Positions 25,671-34,283 of a DNA stretch of 64,000 nucleotides are shown piece by piece; position 1 is the first letter of the stretch; each line of letters begins with the position of its first letter. The notes under the pieces are model-generated. The model was not told the DNA's origin. It saw nothing but the letters and a program-made list of their open reading frames with translations, and ran no database searches. This stretch comes from an uncultured Clostridia bacterium. GTDB lineage: Bacteria; Bacillota; Clostridia; Christensenellales; Aristaeellaceae. Both the position numbers and the translations under genes were made by a program. The stretch spans positions 1-64,000 of the forward strand of contig CAMHSI010000003.1 in NCBI GenBank assembly GCA_946187775.1, given 5' to 3'.

Positions 25671-27053
25671 ATGCCGAATATGTCTTTGAAAAAGAATCCC
25701 ATGCCGGAGCAGGATCCGGCGGTGCGGGCAGGCAATTTCAAGGAAGTCGCCCTGGGCTACACCCGGGAAATCGCCATGGAGGAGGCGGATCGCTGCCTCC
25801 GTTGCAAGAACAGCCCCTGCGTCAGCGGATGCCCGGTGAACGTTCCGATTCCGGACTTTATCGCGAAGATCCGGGAGGGGGACATTACCGGCGCCTATGC
25901 GGTGATCCGCAGCCAGAACGCGCTTCCGGCCATCTGCGGCCGGGTGTGCCCGCAGGAAAGCCAGTGCGAAAGCAAGTGCGTGCGCGGGATCAAGGGCGAG
26001 CCGGTGGGAATCGGCCGGCTGGAACGTTTTGCCGCGGACACGGCCATGGCGGAAGGCACGGCGAAGGCGGAAACAAAGCCGAAGAACGGAAAGAAGGCTG
26101 CAGTGATCGGCAGCGGCCCCGCGGGACTTACCTGCGCGGGAGAGCTGGCGAAGGCCGGATGGGACGTTACCATCTTCGAAGCGCTGCACACTGCGGGAGG
26201 CGTACTGATGTACGGCATTCCCGAGTTCCGGCTGCCCAAGGCGCTGGTTGCCCGGGAGATTGAATCCCTGAAGGAGATCGGCGTGCGGATTATCACCAAC
26301 GCGGTAGCCGGAAAGGCATTCACGGTGAACGAGCTGCTGGAGGAAGGATACGACGCGATCTTCATCGGAAGCGGCGCCGGACTTCCGAACTTCCAGAAAA
26401 TCCCGGGAGAGAACCTCTGCGGCGTATATTCCGCCAACGAGTTCCTGACCCGGCTGAACCTGATGAAGGCTTACACCTTCCCGGAGCATGACACCCCGGT
26501 GAAGATCGGAAAGCGGGTGGCGGTGATCGGCGGCGGGAACGTAGCCATGGACGCCGCGCGCTGTGCCAAGCGGCTGGGAGCCGAGGTGACCATCGTTTAC
26601 CGGCGGAGCGAGAAGGAGATGCCCGCCCGGGCGGAGGAAGTCCACCACGCGAAGGAAGAGGGAATCGCCTTTAAGATGCTGACGGCTCCCACCTCCATCG
26701 AAGGAGACGGGAACGGCTTCGTCGCGGGGATGAAGTGCATTGAGATGCAGCTGGGCGAGCCGGACGAAAGAGGCCGGAGAAGGCCGGTGCCGGTCCCCGG
26801 AAGCGAATTTGAGATGCCGGTGGAAACCGTGATCGTGGCCATCGGGAACAGCCCGAACCCGCTGATCAAAAAAACGACCCCGGACCTGCCCACGGAGAAG
26901 TGGGGCGGCATCAAGACCGACGAGACGGGCAGGACGGGAATGAAGAACGTATACGCCGGAGGAGACGCCGTTACGGGAGCCGCCACCGTGATCCTGGCCA
27001 TGGGGGCCGGGAAGAAGGCGGCCGCGGCGATCCTGGAGGATCATCCGGACTGA
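25671..27053 (+). CDS. nfnB: NfnB/GltA-like NADPH-binding flavoprotein
   Basis: The 460-residue protein resembles the small subunit of glutamate synthase and NfnB. CLRCKNSPCVSGCPVNVPI and CGRVCPQESQCESKC are the cysteine clusters for two [4Fe-4S] centres. GSGPAGLTCAGELA binds FAD and IGGGNVAMDAARCA binds NADPH; the C-terminal GGDAVTGAATVILAMG closes the FAD site. It lies 2 bp after nfnA, which argues for NfnB and against a stand-alone glutamate synthase subunit. GGGGAGG precedes the ATG. Confidence 0.92.
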   Translation: MPNMSLKKNPMPEQDPAVRAGNFKEVALGYTREIAMEEADRCLRCKNSPCVSGCPVNVPIPDFIAKIREGDITGAYAVIRSQNALPAICGRVCPQESQCESKCVRGIKGEPVGIGRLERFAADTAMAEGTAKAETKPKNGKKAAVIGSGPAGLTCAGELAKAGWDVTIFEALHTAGGVLMYGIPEFRLPKALVAREIESLKEIGVRIITNAVAGKAFTVNELLEEGYDAIFIGSGAGLPNFQKIPGENLCGVYSANEFLTRLNLMKAYTFPEHDTPVKIGKRVAVIGGGNVAMDAARCAKRLGAEVTIVYRRSEKEMPARAEEVHHAKEEGIAFKMLTAPTSIEGDGNGFVAGMKCIEMQLGEPDERGRRRPVPVPGSEFEMPVETVIVAIGNSPNPLIKKTTPDLPTEKWGGIKTDETGRTGMKNVYAGGDAVTGAATVILAMGAGKKAAAAILEDHPD

Positions 27054-27074
27054 CCTGGGAGGAGAAAGGGACCC

Positions 27075-28556
27075 ATGACATTCGCCTTTGATGAACAGTT
27101 TGCCATGTTTGACATCACGCCGGTGGAAAACCAGTTTATCCTGGAATACCTTCCGGGCGCGAAGGGCGACTATGTCAAGGTATACCTGTACGGACTGCTG
27201 TGCTGCTACCACCCCAAGAAGGAGATGGACGCGGGCAGCATGAGCCGGGAGCTGGGCATGACGGAGGAGGAAATCCTGACGGCCTTCCGATACTGGGAGC
27301 GCAGGGGGATCGTACGCAGGATCCAGGATCATCCGCCGGCCTGGCAGTATGTCAACATCAAACAGAAAACCTTCGCGGGGGACGAGCCGGTAGATACGGA
27401 ATACGTGCAGTTCTGCAGGGAGCTTGAAAGCTGCTTCGACGGCATCCGGGATTTCCACGGATCGGAAATCGCGGCGTGCTACGAGTGGAAGGAGGACCTG
27501 CATCTTTCCCAGGAAGTGATCCTGATGCTCCTGAAATACATGGTTCGGACCCGGGGAAAGCATTTCCGGATCAAGGACGCAGAGAAAACGGCCATGATGC
27601 TTTCGGACGAAAAGGCCTTCACCGCGGAGGAAGCGGAGCAGGTGCTGGAGAGGGACGAGGCCATGAACGCCGGATTCCGGAAGGTGCTCCGAAAGATGGG
27701 CAAGAGGTACAATCCCTCGGACGCGAACCTGATGCTGTACCGCAAATGGGTGCAGGAATGGCATTTCACCCAGGAGGCCATCGAGGACGCCTGCGACAGG
27801 ACGGGAACCAGCGATCCGAGCCTGGCGCTGGTGGACTCCATCCTGGAGCAGGCCTACCGGAGCCGGGGAGAAACAGACCGGCCCCTGGGGAAGGCGGAGC
27901 TGGACGCCTACGAACAGGAAAGGAAGAACCTGAAGCAGGTGCTTTCCGAGGCGGGCCAGTACGGCCCGGTGACAGCGGCCCAGCGGAAGCTGTACAAACA
28001 GATGACGGAAATGTATCCCCAGGAGATCATCCTGATTGCCGCCCGGGAGTGCGGGACAAAGCGCCACTCCTTCGACTCGGTGCTCCGGCTGCTGGAAAGC
28101 TGGAAGGAGCGGGGATTCAGGCGGGAGGAGGACATCCGGGAGCATATTGAGGCGTTCCACGAAAAGGAGGAATACCTGCGTTCGCTCCGGAGGAAATGGA
28201 CCTCCCGGGACGCGGAAACAGGCCAGAAGACGCTGCAGATGCTGGACAAATGGGAAAGCGAGCTCGGCTTCAGCCGGGAGATGATCACCATGGCGGCGGA
28301 GCTTGCCTTCGAGTCCAAAAAGCCGGTGAGCTATATGGACAAAATCCTTACCGGATGGGCGGAAAAGGGCATCCGGACCCCGGAGGAGGCCGGAAAGGAA
28401 ATCCGGGAGCGAAGGAGAAAAACCGCAGAGACGCAGGGCAGGAGCGGCGGAAAAGGCGTGACGGCCCAGCAGTATGAACAGCGGGATTATTCGGGAGAGC
28501 AGGAAGAAGCCATGCAGCGGATGCTTTCCATGAACGGAGGGGACGGGCATGCGTGA
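27075..28556 (+). CDS. DnaD-domain replication protein
   Basis: The 493-residue protein has an N-terminal winged-helix region (FDITPVENQFILEYLPGAKGDYVKVYLYGLL) and two or three DnaD/DnaB_2-type helical domains; the last holds LDKWESELGFSREMITMAAELA and YMDKILTGWAEKGI, close to the YxxxI motif. DnaD-type proteins help load the replicative helicase in Firmicutes. It overlaps the helicase-loader gene by 8 bp. GGGAGGAGAAAGGGACCC precedes the ATG. The length is greater than B. subtilis DnaD (about 230) and nearer DnaB (about 470). Confidence 0.9.
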   Translation: MTFAFDEQFAMFDITPVENQFILEYLPGAKGDYVKVYLYGLLCCYHPKKEMDAGSMSRELGMTEEEILTAFRYWERRGIVRRIQDHPPAWQYVNIKQKTFAGDEPVDTEYVQFCRELESCFDGIRDFHGSEIAACYEWKEDLHLSQEVILMLLKYMVRTRGKHFRIKDAEKTAMMLSDEKAFTAEEAEQVLERDEAMNAGFRKVLRKMGKRYNPSDANLMLYRKWVQEWHFTQEAIEDACDRTGTSDPSLALVDSILEQAYRSRGETDRPLGKAELDAYEQERKNLKQVLSEAGQYGPVTAAQRKLYKQMTEMYPQEIILIAARECGTKRHSFDSVLRLLESWKERGFRREEDIREHIEAFHEKEEYLRSLRRKWTSRDAETGQKTLQMLDKWESELGFSREMITMAAELAFESKKPVSYMDKILTGWAEKGIRTPEEAGKEIRERRRKTAETQGRSGGKGVTAQQYEQRDYSGEQEEAMQRMLSMNGGDGHA

Positions 28557-29517
28557 GGACCTGCTGAACGAACTGATGAATGAATACGCCGCGCAGCGGG
28601 CGGAGAACGAAAAACAGGAAGCCGGCCGGAGGGAAAGGATCAGAAGCGGGCATCCTGAAATCGAGGCGCTGGCGCGGGAACGGGAGGAGCTGGTTTTCGG
28701 CACGATCCGGGGAATCCTGGACGGCAACGCGAAGGCGGAGAACCTTCCGGAAAAAATGCAGGAGCTGAACCGGAGGATCGGGCAGAAGCTGCAGGAAGCG
28801 GGATTTCCGACGGATTACCTGGCGCCGGTATACCGCTGCGCCACCTGCAGGGACACGGGATATGTCGGGGACACGGTGCGGGAGCCCTGCGAATGCCTGC
28901 AAAAGGCCTACCAGCAGAAGCTGCGGGACAGGATCGGACTGGGAAACAACCCGGACGAGACCTTTGAGAAATACGACGCTTCCCTGATTCCGGATGAACC
29001 GGTGAACGGAACGGGAATCACCCAGCGGAAGCTGACCGCCATTGCCCGGGAACAGTGCGAAAAATGGGCGGACCAGTACCCGGAGGTGAAGCAGCGGGAC
29101 CTGCTGCTGACCGGGGGAAGCGGGCTGGGGAAGACCTTCCTGATGCGGGCGATGGCCGCGAGGCTGGTGGAACGGGGGATGAACGTGCTGATCGTGAGCG
29201 CGTACACCTTCCTGCAGATGGCCCGGAAAAGCTACTTCGAATCGGAAAACGGCGTGCGGGAGCTGACGGACGTTCCGGTGCTGATGCTGGACGACCTCGG
29301 AAGCGAGCCGCTGATGCAGAACATTACGGTGGAACAGCTGTTTAACCTGCTCAACGAGCGGCAGAACCGCGGGCTGTCCACGGTGATCAGCACGAACCTG
29401 AACCTGCAGGAGCTGCGGGAGCGCTACACGGAGCGGGTGGCTTCACGGCTGAACAATCCGAAGAACTGCCTGATCCTGACGCTGGCCGGCAGGGACCTGC
29501 GGAAATTCGAAAGGTAA
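28549..29517 (+). CDS. DnaC/DnaI-type helicase loader ATPase
   Basis: The 322-residue AAA+ protein has an N-terminal helical region, a cysteine knuckle (CATCRDTGYV, then CECL), Walker A GGSGLGKTFL and Walker B VLMLDDLGSE, then STNLNLQELRERY with sensor and arginine-finger residues. It fits DnaI/DnaC, which delivers the replicative helicase, working with the DnaD-type protein encoded just upstream. The IstB transposition helper is related, but no transposase is present. Confidence 0.92.
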   Translation: MREDLLNELMNEYAAQRAENEKQEAGRRERIRSGHPEIEALAREREELVFGTIRGILDGNAKAENLPEKMQELNRRIGQKLQEAGFPTDYLAPVYRCATCRDTGYVGDTVREPCECLQKAYQQKLRDRIGLGNNPDETFEKYDASLIPDEPVNGTGITQRKLTAIAREQCEKWADQYPEVKQRDLLLTGGSGLGKTFLMRAMAARLVERGMNVLIVSAYTFLQMARKSYFESENGVRELTDVPVLMLDDLGSEPLMQNITVEQLFNLLNERQNRGLSTVISTNLNLQELRERYTERVASRLNNPKNCLILTLAGRDLRKFER

Positions 29518-29522
29518 AGGGA

Positions 29523-29861
29523 ATGAACATTCAGATTTACTTCGGGAAGAAGAACTTCGACACCCAGAAGGCGGAACGGTATTTCAAGGAGCGCAGGATT
29601 CCCTACCAGGGGCTGGACCTCAAAAAGCACCGGCTGGGGGAGCGGGAAGTACGCCTGATGATGGACGCCATCGGGCCGGAGAAGCTGCTGGACCGGGAGG
29701 ACCGGAAGGTGAAGGAGCACCCGGCCTGCTACTACGACCGGGCGGAGCTGCTGATTCCCGCGATCCAGGAGAATCCCTGGCTGCTGAAAACCCCGATCGT
29801 TCGGAACGGAAATAAAATCACTGCCGGCTATCAGCCGGCAGTGTGGGAAACATGGGAATAG
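29523..29861 (+). CDS. ArsC/Spx-like thioredoxin-fold protein lacking the catalytic Cys
   Basis: The 112-residue protein follows the ArsC/Spx pattern: a first strand (IQIYFGKKNFDTQKAERYF), then IPYQGLDLKKHRLGEREV, and LLKTPIVRNGNKITAGYQP near the end. The cysteine normally found in the YGxPxCsTC loop is replaced by KKNFDTQ, so arsenate reduction by the usual mechanism is not expected. It starts 5 bp after the dnaC-like gene. The last codons (29819-29843) form an 11-bp hairpin that doubles as the pfkA terminator on the other strand. Confidence 0.82.
   Translation: MNIQIYFGKKNFDTQKAERYFKERRIPYQGLDLKKHRLGEREVRLMMDAIGPEKLLDREDRKVKEHPACYYDRAELLIPAIQENPWLLKTPIVRNGNKITAGYQPAVWETWE
29811..29843 (-). 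terminator. Terminator of pfkA, inside the ArsC-like coding region
   Basis: CACTGCCGGCT (29819-29829) pairs with AGCCGGCAGTG (29833-29843). On the minus strand it is followed by ATTTTATTT. It lies 34 bp past the pfkA stop. Confidence 0.72.
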
Positions 29862-29876
29862 GATGGGAAGACGGCA

Positions 29877-30947
29877 TCAGTCACCAAAGCTGATGCCGAT
29901 ATTTTTTGCGGTGACGATCATCTGGTGATCCACGGGAACGGGCTTCGGCACGCCGGCGATTTCGCTGAGGAGATTGTGGTGAACCTGGTTGCCCTTGAGG
30001 GCAACGGAGACGCCGTAAATCTCATCCCGGATGAGCTCCGCCGCGTGAACGCCGAACTCCGTGGACAGGATCCGGTCGTAGGCGCAGGGGGTACCGCCAC
30101 GCTGGATATGGCCGGGAACCACGCTCCGGGCTTCCACGCCAACGGCTTCCTGCAGCTGCTGGGCCAGATAGGCGCTGGCGGAGAAGTGGGAAGCGGCGCG
30201 CTTCGCCTCCCGGTCTTTCTTTTTCAGCTTGGCCTCTTCCCGGTCCATGGCGCCCTCGGCAATGGCGATAATGGTGAAGCCCTTGTTGCTTTCGGCGCGG
30301 CGCTTGACGACCTCGGCCACCTTGTTGATATTGTAGGGGATCTCAGGAATGAGGATGACATCGGCACCGCCGGCAACGCCGGAATACAGGGTCAGCCAGC
30401 CGGCCTTGTTGCCCATGATTTCGATGACCATGCAGCGGCCGTGGCTGGCGGCGGTGGAATGAATCCGGTCGATAATCCCGGTGGCGATATCGTTGGCAGT
30501 GTGGAATCCGAAGGTGAAATCGGTGCCGTACAGGTCGTTGTCAATGGTTTTGGGAAGGCCGATCACGTTGAGCCCTTCCTTGGCGAGGAGGTTGGCGGTT
30601 TTATGGGTTCCGTTGCCGCCGAGGGTTACGAGGCAGTCCAGCTTCTGGGCCTTGTAGGTTTTTTTCATGGCGGCCACCTTGTCAACCTGGTCGTCGCCGA
30701 TTTTCCGCATATCCCGGAAGGGAGTACGGCTTGTGCCGAGAATGGTTCCGCCGATGGTGAGAATACCGGAGAACTGGCTCCGCTTCATTTCGGAACAGTC
30801 GCCCTCGATGAGGCCGCGGTAGCCGTCGTGGATACCGACGATTTCAGCATCGAACATTTCATAGGCGGCACGGGCAACACCGCGGATGGCGGCGTTCAGG
30901 CCCGGGCAGTCGCCGCCGCTGGTCAGGATACCGATTCTTCTTTTCAT
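29877..30947 (-). CDS. pfkA: 6-phosphofructokinase
   Basis: The 356-residue glycolytic enzyme phosphorylates fructose 6-phosphate. ILTSGGDCPGLNAAIRG, TLGGNGTHKTA, GLPKTIDND (catalytic Asp), EIMGNKAGWL and GHIQRGGTP follow family order. The donor loop reads GGNGT where ATP enzymes usually have GGDGS, and PKTIDND has Lys where ATP enzymes have Gly, a feature of pyrophosphate-type enzymes. The donor is therefore uncertain. AAAGGGG precedes the ATG at 30947. Confidence 0.92.
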   Translation of the reverse strand: MKRRIGILTSGGDCPGLNAAIRGVARAAYEMFDAEIVGIHDGYRGLIEGDCSEMKRSQFSGILTIGGTILGTSRTPFRDMRKIGDDQVDKVAAMKKTYKAQKLDCLVTLGGNGTHKTANLLAKEGLNVIGLPKTIDNDLYGTDFTFGFHTANDIATGIIDRIHSTAASHGRCMVIEIMGNKAGWLTLYSGVAGGADVILIPEIPYNINKVAEVVKRRAESNKGFTIIAIAEGAMDREEAKLKKKDREAKRAASHFSASAYLAQQLQEAVGVEARSVVPGHIQRGGTPCAYDRILSTEFGVHAAELIRDEIYGVSVALKGNQVHHNLLSEIAGVPKPVPVDHQMIVTAKNIGISFGD

Positions 30948-30967
30948 CGTTCAGATACCCCTTTCAG

Positions 30968-30983
30968 TTTTCATATATGAAAA
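30968..30983. promoter_or_regulatory. 16-bp perfect palindrome at the pfkA start site, candidate operator
   Basis: TTTTCATATATGAAAA is a perfect palindrome between the -10 box and the coding start of pfkA, near the expected transcription start. It could bind a dimeric repressor such as a sugar-phosphate sensor. Confidence 0.45.
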
Positions 30984-30991
30984 TTATATCA
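30983..30991 (-). promoter_or_regulatory. Extended -10 promoter of pfkA
   Basis: TGATATAAT on the minus strand gives a perfect -10 with TGn extension. No good -35 box is visible at 17 bp. Confidence 0.65.
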
Positions 30992-31020
30992 TGGGGAAAG
31001 CTGAAAGAAAACCATTTTCA

Positions 31021-31049
31021 TTGCCTTTTTTACAACCGGATGGTATAAT
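31021..31049 (+). promoter_or_regulatory. Promoter of the yicC-remA-gmk-rpoZ-coaBC operon
   Basis: TTGCCT (31021-31026) and TATAAT (31044-31049) are 17 bp apart, 45 bp before yicC. Confidence 0.85.
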
Positions 31050-31094
31050 TCTACCCACGAATACGGAATCATTCCGAAGGAGGATGCGCGGCAT

Positions 31095-31967
31095 ATGCAA
31101 AGCATGACAGGATGCGGAACGGGACGGGCTGAGGGAAACGGCTGGGAAGTGACTGCCGAGCTCAGGACCGTGAATCACCGCTTCCTGGACATCAGCATGC
31201 GGCTGCCGCGGAACATTTCCTTCCTGGAGACGCCGGTTCGGGAAGCAATCGGCGCCGGAATCAGGCGGGGACATACGGACGTGTTCATGACCGTGCGCAG
31301 CACGGAGGCCTCCTCCGTCCGGATCGAGGTGGACCGGGAGGCGGCGCGCCAGTACTGCCAGGCGGGCCGGGAGCTGAGCGAGGAGCTTGGCGCGGAGTAC
31401 GACCTGAGCGTCAGCAGGCTGCTGCAGATGGAGGCCGTGACCACCCTCACCGAGAAGGAAATGGATTCCGAGCTGATTACCTCCCTGTGCACCGAAGCCG
31501 TTCGGCAGGCGGTGGAGCAGCTGAAGGCCATGCGGGAGCGGGAAGGCGCCCACCTGAAGGAGGACCTGCGGACGCACCTGGACAAGGCGGCGGAGCTGCG
31601 GGAAAAGATTGCGGAAAGGGCGCCCTTCGTGGTTTCGGATTACAGGGAAAAGCTGGAGGCGCGGCTGAAGGCGCTCCTGACGGAGGAGATCGACCCGCAG
31701 CGGCTGGCCCAGGAAACGGCGATCATGGCCGACCGGTGTGCCATTGACGAGGAGCTGGCCCGGCTGGAAAGCCACCTGAAGCAGATGCGGCTCTACCTTG
31801 ACGCGCCGGAGGAAATCGGCAAGAAAATGGATTTCCTGATCCAGGAAATGAACCGCGAAACAAACACCATCGGATCCAAAGCGCAGGACGGGGCCATCGC
31901 CCGGTGCGTTGTTGACCTGAAGAGTGAGATTGAGAAGCTGCGCGAACAGGTTCAGAATGTGGAGTGA
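31095..31967 (+). CDS. yicC: YicC/YloC-family endoribonuclease
   Basis: The 290-residue protein begins MQSMTGCGTGRAEG and has ELRTVNHRFLDISMRLPR, both diagnostic of YicC. The C-terminal DUF1732 region includes AIMADRCAIDEELARLESH and DFLIQEMNRETNTIGSKA. Family members cleave RNA in E. coli and B. subtilis. GGAGGATGCGCGGCAT precedes the ATG. First gene of a classic Firmicutes operon. Confidence 0.95.
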   Translation: MQSMTGCGTGRAEGNGWEVTAELRTVNHRFLDISMRLPRNISFLETPVREAIGAGIRRGHTDVFMTVRSTEASSVRIEVDREAARQYCQAGRELSEELGAEYDLSVSRLLQMEAVTTLTEKEMDSELITSLCTEAVRQAVEQLKAMREREGAHLKEDLRTHLDKAAELREKIAERAPFVVSDYREKLEARLKALLTEEIDPQRLAQETAIMADRCAIDEELARLESHLKQMRLYLDAPEEIGKKMDFLIQEMNRETNTIGSKAQDGAIARCVVDLKSEIEKLREQVQNVE

Positions 31968-31972
31968 GCGGA

Positions 31973-32227
31973 ATGAAATTCATTAACGTGGGATACGGAA
32001 ATATGGCGGCAGCCCACCGGCTGATCGCCGTTGTTTCACCGGACGCGGCCCCTGTGCGCAGGCTGGTGCAGGACGCCCGGGACGCGGGGCATGTGATCGA
32101 CGCCACCTGCGGACATAAGACCCGGGCGGTGCTCGTGATGGACTCGGAGCATGTGATCCTGTCCCCGCTCATGCCGGAAACCATAGCCGCCAGGATCGAC
32201 GGGAAGACAGAGGAGAGGGAAGCATGA
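31973..32227 (+). CDS. remA: RemA-family (DUF370) DNA-binding regulator
   Basis: The 84-residue protein shows the family pattern FINVGYGNMAAAHRLIAVVSPDAAPVRRL followed by DARDAGHVIDAT and VLSPLMPETIA. RemA forms rings that wrap DNA and activates biofilm matrix genes in Bacillus. ATG at 31973 is chosen since GGAG lies 8 nt upstream; the GTG at 31964 would add three residues. It sits between yicC and gmk as in many Firmicutes. Confidence 0.93.
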   Translation: MKFINVGYGNMAAAHRLIAVVSPDAAPVRRLVQDARDAGHVIDATCGHKTRAVLVMDSEHVILSPLMPETIAARIDGKTEEREA

Positions 32228-32826
32228 AGGAAAAAAGAAAGGGAATGCTTCTGGTGATTTCGGGGCCGTCGGGGGCCGGGAAAGGAACCCTGGTGGCAAA
32301 GCTGCTGGACAAGGATCCGTCCTTTGCGTTTTCCGTCAGCGTTACGACACGGGCGCGGCGGGAAAACGAAATAGAAGATGTGCACTACCACTTTATTTCC
32401 GACGCGGAATATGATAAACTGCTCAGCGAGGACGCGTTCCTCGAGTACGCGTGCGTGCACATGCACCGCTACGGCACGCTGAAAAGCGAGGTGTACGAGC
32501 GGATCGAGCGGGGGCAGAACGTGCTCCTGGATATCGACCCGCAGGGCGCGCGCTCCGTTATGGAGAAAGAAAAGGACTGCGTCAGCGTTTTCATTCTTCC
32601 TCCGAGCTATCACGACCTGAAGGTGCGCCTGCACACCCGGAACACGGAGAACGAAGAAGAAATACAGCGCAGGCTGCACAACGCCAGGGGCGAAATCGAG
32701 CAGATGGGCCGGTACCGGTACCTGGTTGTGAATGATGACCTGGAGCTGGCTTTCGACCAGCTGGCTGCCATTGTACGGGCGGAAAAACAGAACTCCGTCC
32801 GCTATTTTCCGGAAATCGAAGAATGA
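32224..32826 (+). CDS. gmk: Guanylate kinase
   Basis: The 200-residue enzyme phosphorylates GMP. P-loop GPSGAGKGT is at residues 14-22; VSVTTRARRENEIEDVHYHF and YGTLKSEVYERIERGQNVLLDIDPQGA bind GMP. The start overlaps remA by 4 nt (ATGA). Confidence 0.96.
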   Translation: MKEKRKGMLLVISGPSGAGKGTLVAKLLDKDPSFAFSVSVTTRARRENEIEDVHYHFISDAEYDKLLSEDAFLEYACVHMHRYGTLKSEVYERIERGQNVLLDIDPQGARSVMEKEKDCVSVFILPPSYHDLKVRLHTRNTENEEEIQRRLHNARGEIEQMGRYRYLVVNDDLELAFDQLAAIVRAEKQNSVRYFPEIEE

Positions 32827-32843
32827 GTCAGGAGGAAAAGAAA

Positions 32844-33062
32844 ATGTCCATCGTAGATCCGAGCGTACTTGAACTGCTGAACCACGCAGATAGCCGCTAC
32901 ACCCTGGTTGTGGAAGCCAGCAAGCGGGGCCGCGAAATCGTTAACGGCGCCATGCCGATGATCGACGCGGAGGGAATGAAGCCGCTGAAGGTTGCCGTGG
33001 AAGAAATCAACCGCGGCCTGCTGACCTATGATAAACCGACTGAGACAGAGGAGCAGGAATAA
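32844..33062 (+). CDS. rpoZ: RNA polymerase omega subunit
   Basis: The 72-residue protein has the omega core SIVDPSVLELLNHADSRYTLVVEASKRGREI and KPLKVAVEEINRG. The ATG at 32844 is chosen because AGGAGG lies 8 nt upstream; ATG at 32823 would put seven residues before it and include that site in the coding region. It sits between gmk and coaBC as usual. Confidence 0.94.
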   Translation: MSIVDPSVLELLNHADSRYTLVVEASKRGREIVNGAMPMIDAEGMKPLKVAVEEINRGLLTYDKPTETEEQE

Positions 33063-33063
33063 A

Positions 33064-34266
33064 ATGAACCTTGCCGGCAAAAAGATCGTGCTGGGCGTGA
33101 CGGGAGGCATCGCAGCGTACAAAAGCGCTGAGATTGTCTCCCGTTTGCGTCATCTGGGGGCGGAGGTCCATGTGATCATGACCGAAAACGCCGCAAAGTT
33201 TGTGGCGCCGCTGACCTTCCAGACCCTTTCGGCCAACCCGGTTGTAACGGACACCTTCGCTACGCCGGAAACCTGGAACGTGGAACACGTGGCCCTGGCG
33301 AAGCTGGCGGACATCTTTGTGATTGCGCCGGCCACGGCGAACATCCTGGCGAAAATGGCCTGCGGCATCGCGGACGACATGCTCAGCACCACCGTGCTGG
33401 CCACAAAGGCCCCGGTTCTTGCGGCCCCGGCCATGAACACGGGCATGTGGACCGCGCCGGCCACGGCGCAGAACGTGGAAACCCTCCGGAACCGCGGCGT
33501 GCACATCATCGGCCCGGGCTCCGGCATGCTGGCCTGCGGGGACGAGGGCGCCGGGAGAATGAGCGAGCCGGAGGAGATCGTTGCCGAAATCGAAAGGATT
33601 CTGGCAGCGAAAGCGGACCTGCAGGGACTGAAGGTGCTGGTTACCGCCGGGGCAACCCGGGAGCGGCTGGACCCGGTTCGGTTCCTGACCAACGATTCCA
33701 GCGGAAAGATGGGATTCGCGCTGGCGGAAGCCGCCCGGGACAGGGGAGCCGAGGTTACCCTGGTAAAGGGAAGCACCACGGCGAAGGTTCCTTCCGGGGT
33801 TCGCATCGTTGAAGCGGAATCCGCGGCGGACCTGCTGCGGGCCATGAAAAAGGAAGCGGGACGGCAGGATATTGTGATCCAGGCAGCCGCCGTGGCGGAC
33901 TACCGGCCGGCGACCTTCTCGAAAACAAAGATCAAGAAAAAAGCGGGGGAAGCGCTGACCGTCACCCTGGAGGAGAACCCGGACATCGCGAAGGCGGTGG
34001 GGGCCATGAAGAAAAAAGGCCAGATCCTGGCGGGATTCGCGGCGGAGACGGACCATGTGGTGAAGCACGCGAAGGAAAAGCTTGCCGCCAAGAACCTGGA
34101 CCTGATTGTGGCCAACGACGTAACCCGGCCGGGAGCGGGATTCAACACGGACACAAACATCGTTACGCTGATCACCGCGGATCGGACGGAGGAACTGCCG
34201 ATCATGACCAAGCGGGCAGCGGCGGAAATCATCCTGGACCGGATCCTGGAGATCCGGAAGGGTTAA
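33064..34266 (+). CDS. coaBC: Bifunctional phosphopantothenoylcysteine decarboxylase/phosphopantothenate-cysteine ligase
   Basis: The 400-residue protein performs two CoA biosynthesis steps. CoaC half: GVTGGIAAYKSAEIVSRL, PATANILAKMA, the PAMNTGMW substrate clamp and GSGMLACGDEGAGRM with the catalytic Cys. CoaB half (from about 190): VLVTAGATRERLDPVRFLTN, SSGKMGFALAEAA, QAAAVADYRP and KIKK. The ATG at 33064 follows GGAGCAGGAATAAA, one base after the rpoZ stop. Dephospho-CoA kinase, the last CoA step, is at 61297. Confidence 0.96.
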   Translation: MNLAGKKIVLGVTGGIAAYKSAEIVSRLRHLGAEVHVIMTENAAKFVAPLTFQTLSANPVVTDTFATPETWNVEHVALAKLADIFVIAPATANILAKMACGIADDMLSTTVLATKAPVLAAPAMNTGMWTAPATAQNVETLRNRGVHIIGPGSGMLACGDEGAGRMSEPEEIVAEIERILAAKADLQGLKVLVTAGATRERLDPVRFLTNDSSGKMGFALAEAARDRGAEVTLVKGSTTAKVPSGVRIVEAESAADLLRAMKKEAGRQDIVIQAAAVADYRPATFSKTKIKKKAGEALTVTLEENPDIAKAVGAMKKKGQILAGFAAETDHVVKHAKEKLAAKNLDLIVANDVTRPGAGFNTDTNIVTLITADRTEELPIMTKRAAAEIILDRILEIRKG

Positions 34267-34283
34267 AAAGCAATACGCAAAGC

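Noticed and set aside
25671-27053. Glutamate synthase small subunit (GltD)
   Set aside because: No large glutamate synthase subunit is near, and the directly preceding NfnA-type subunit points to NfnAB.
25164-28727. 1187-codon minus-strand open frame
   Set aside because: It lies opposite nfnA, nfnB and the dnaD-type gene, which have clear motifs and ribosome sites. It is a shadow frame.
28549-29517. DnaC-like gene as an IstB helper of an insertion sequence
   Set aside because: No transposase or inverted repeats nearby, and it overlaps a DnaD-type replication gene.
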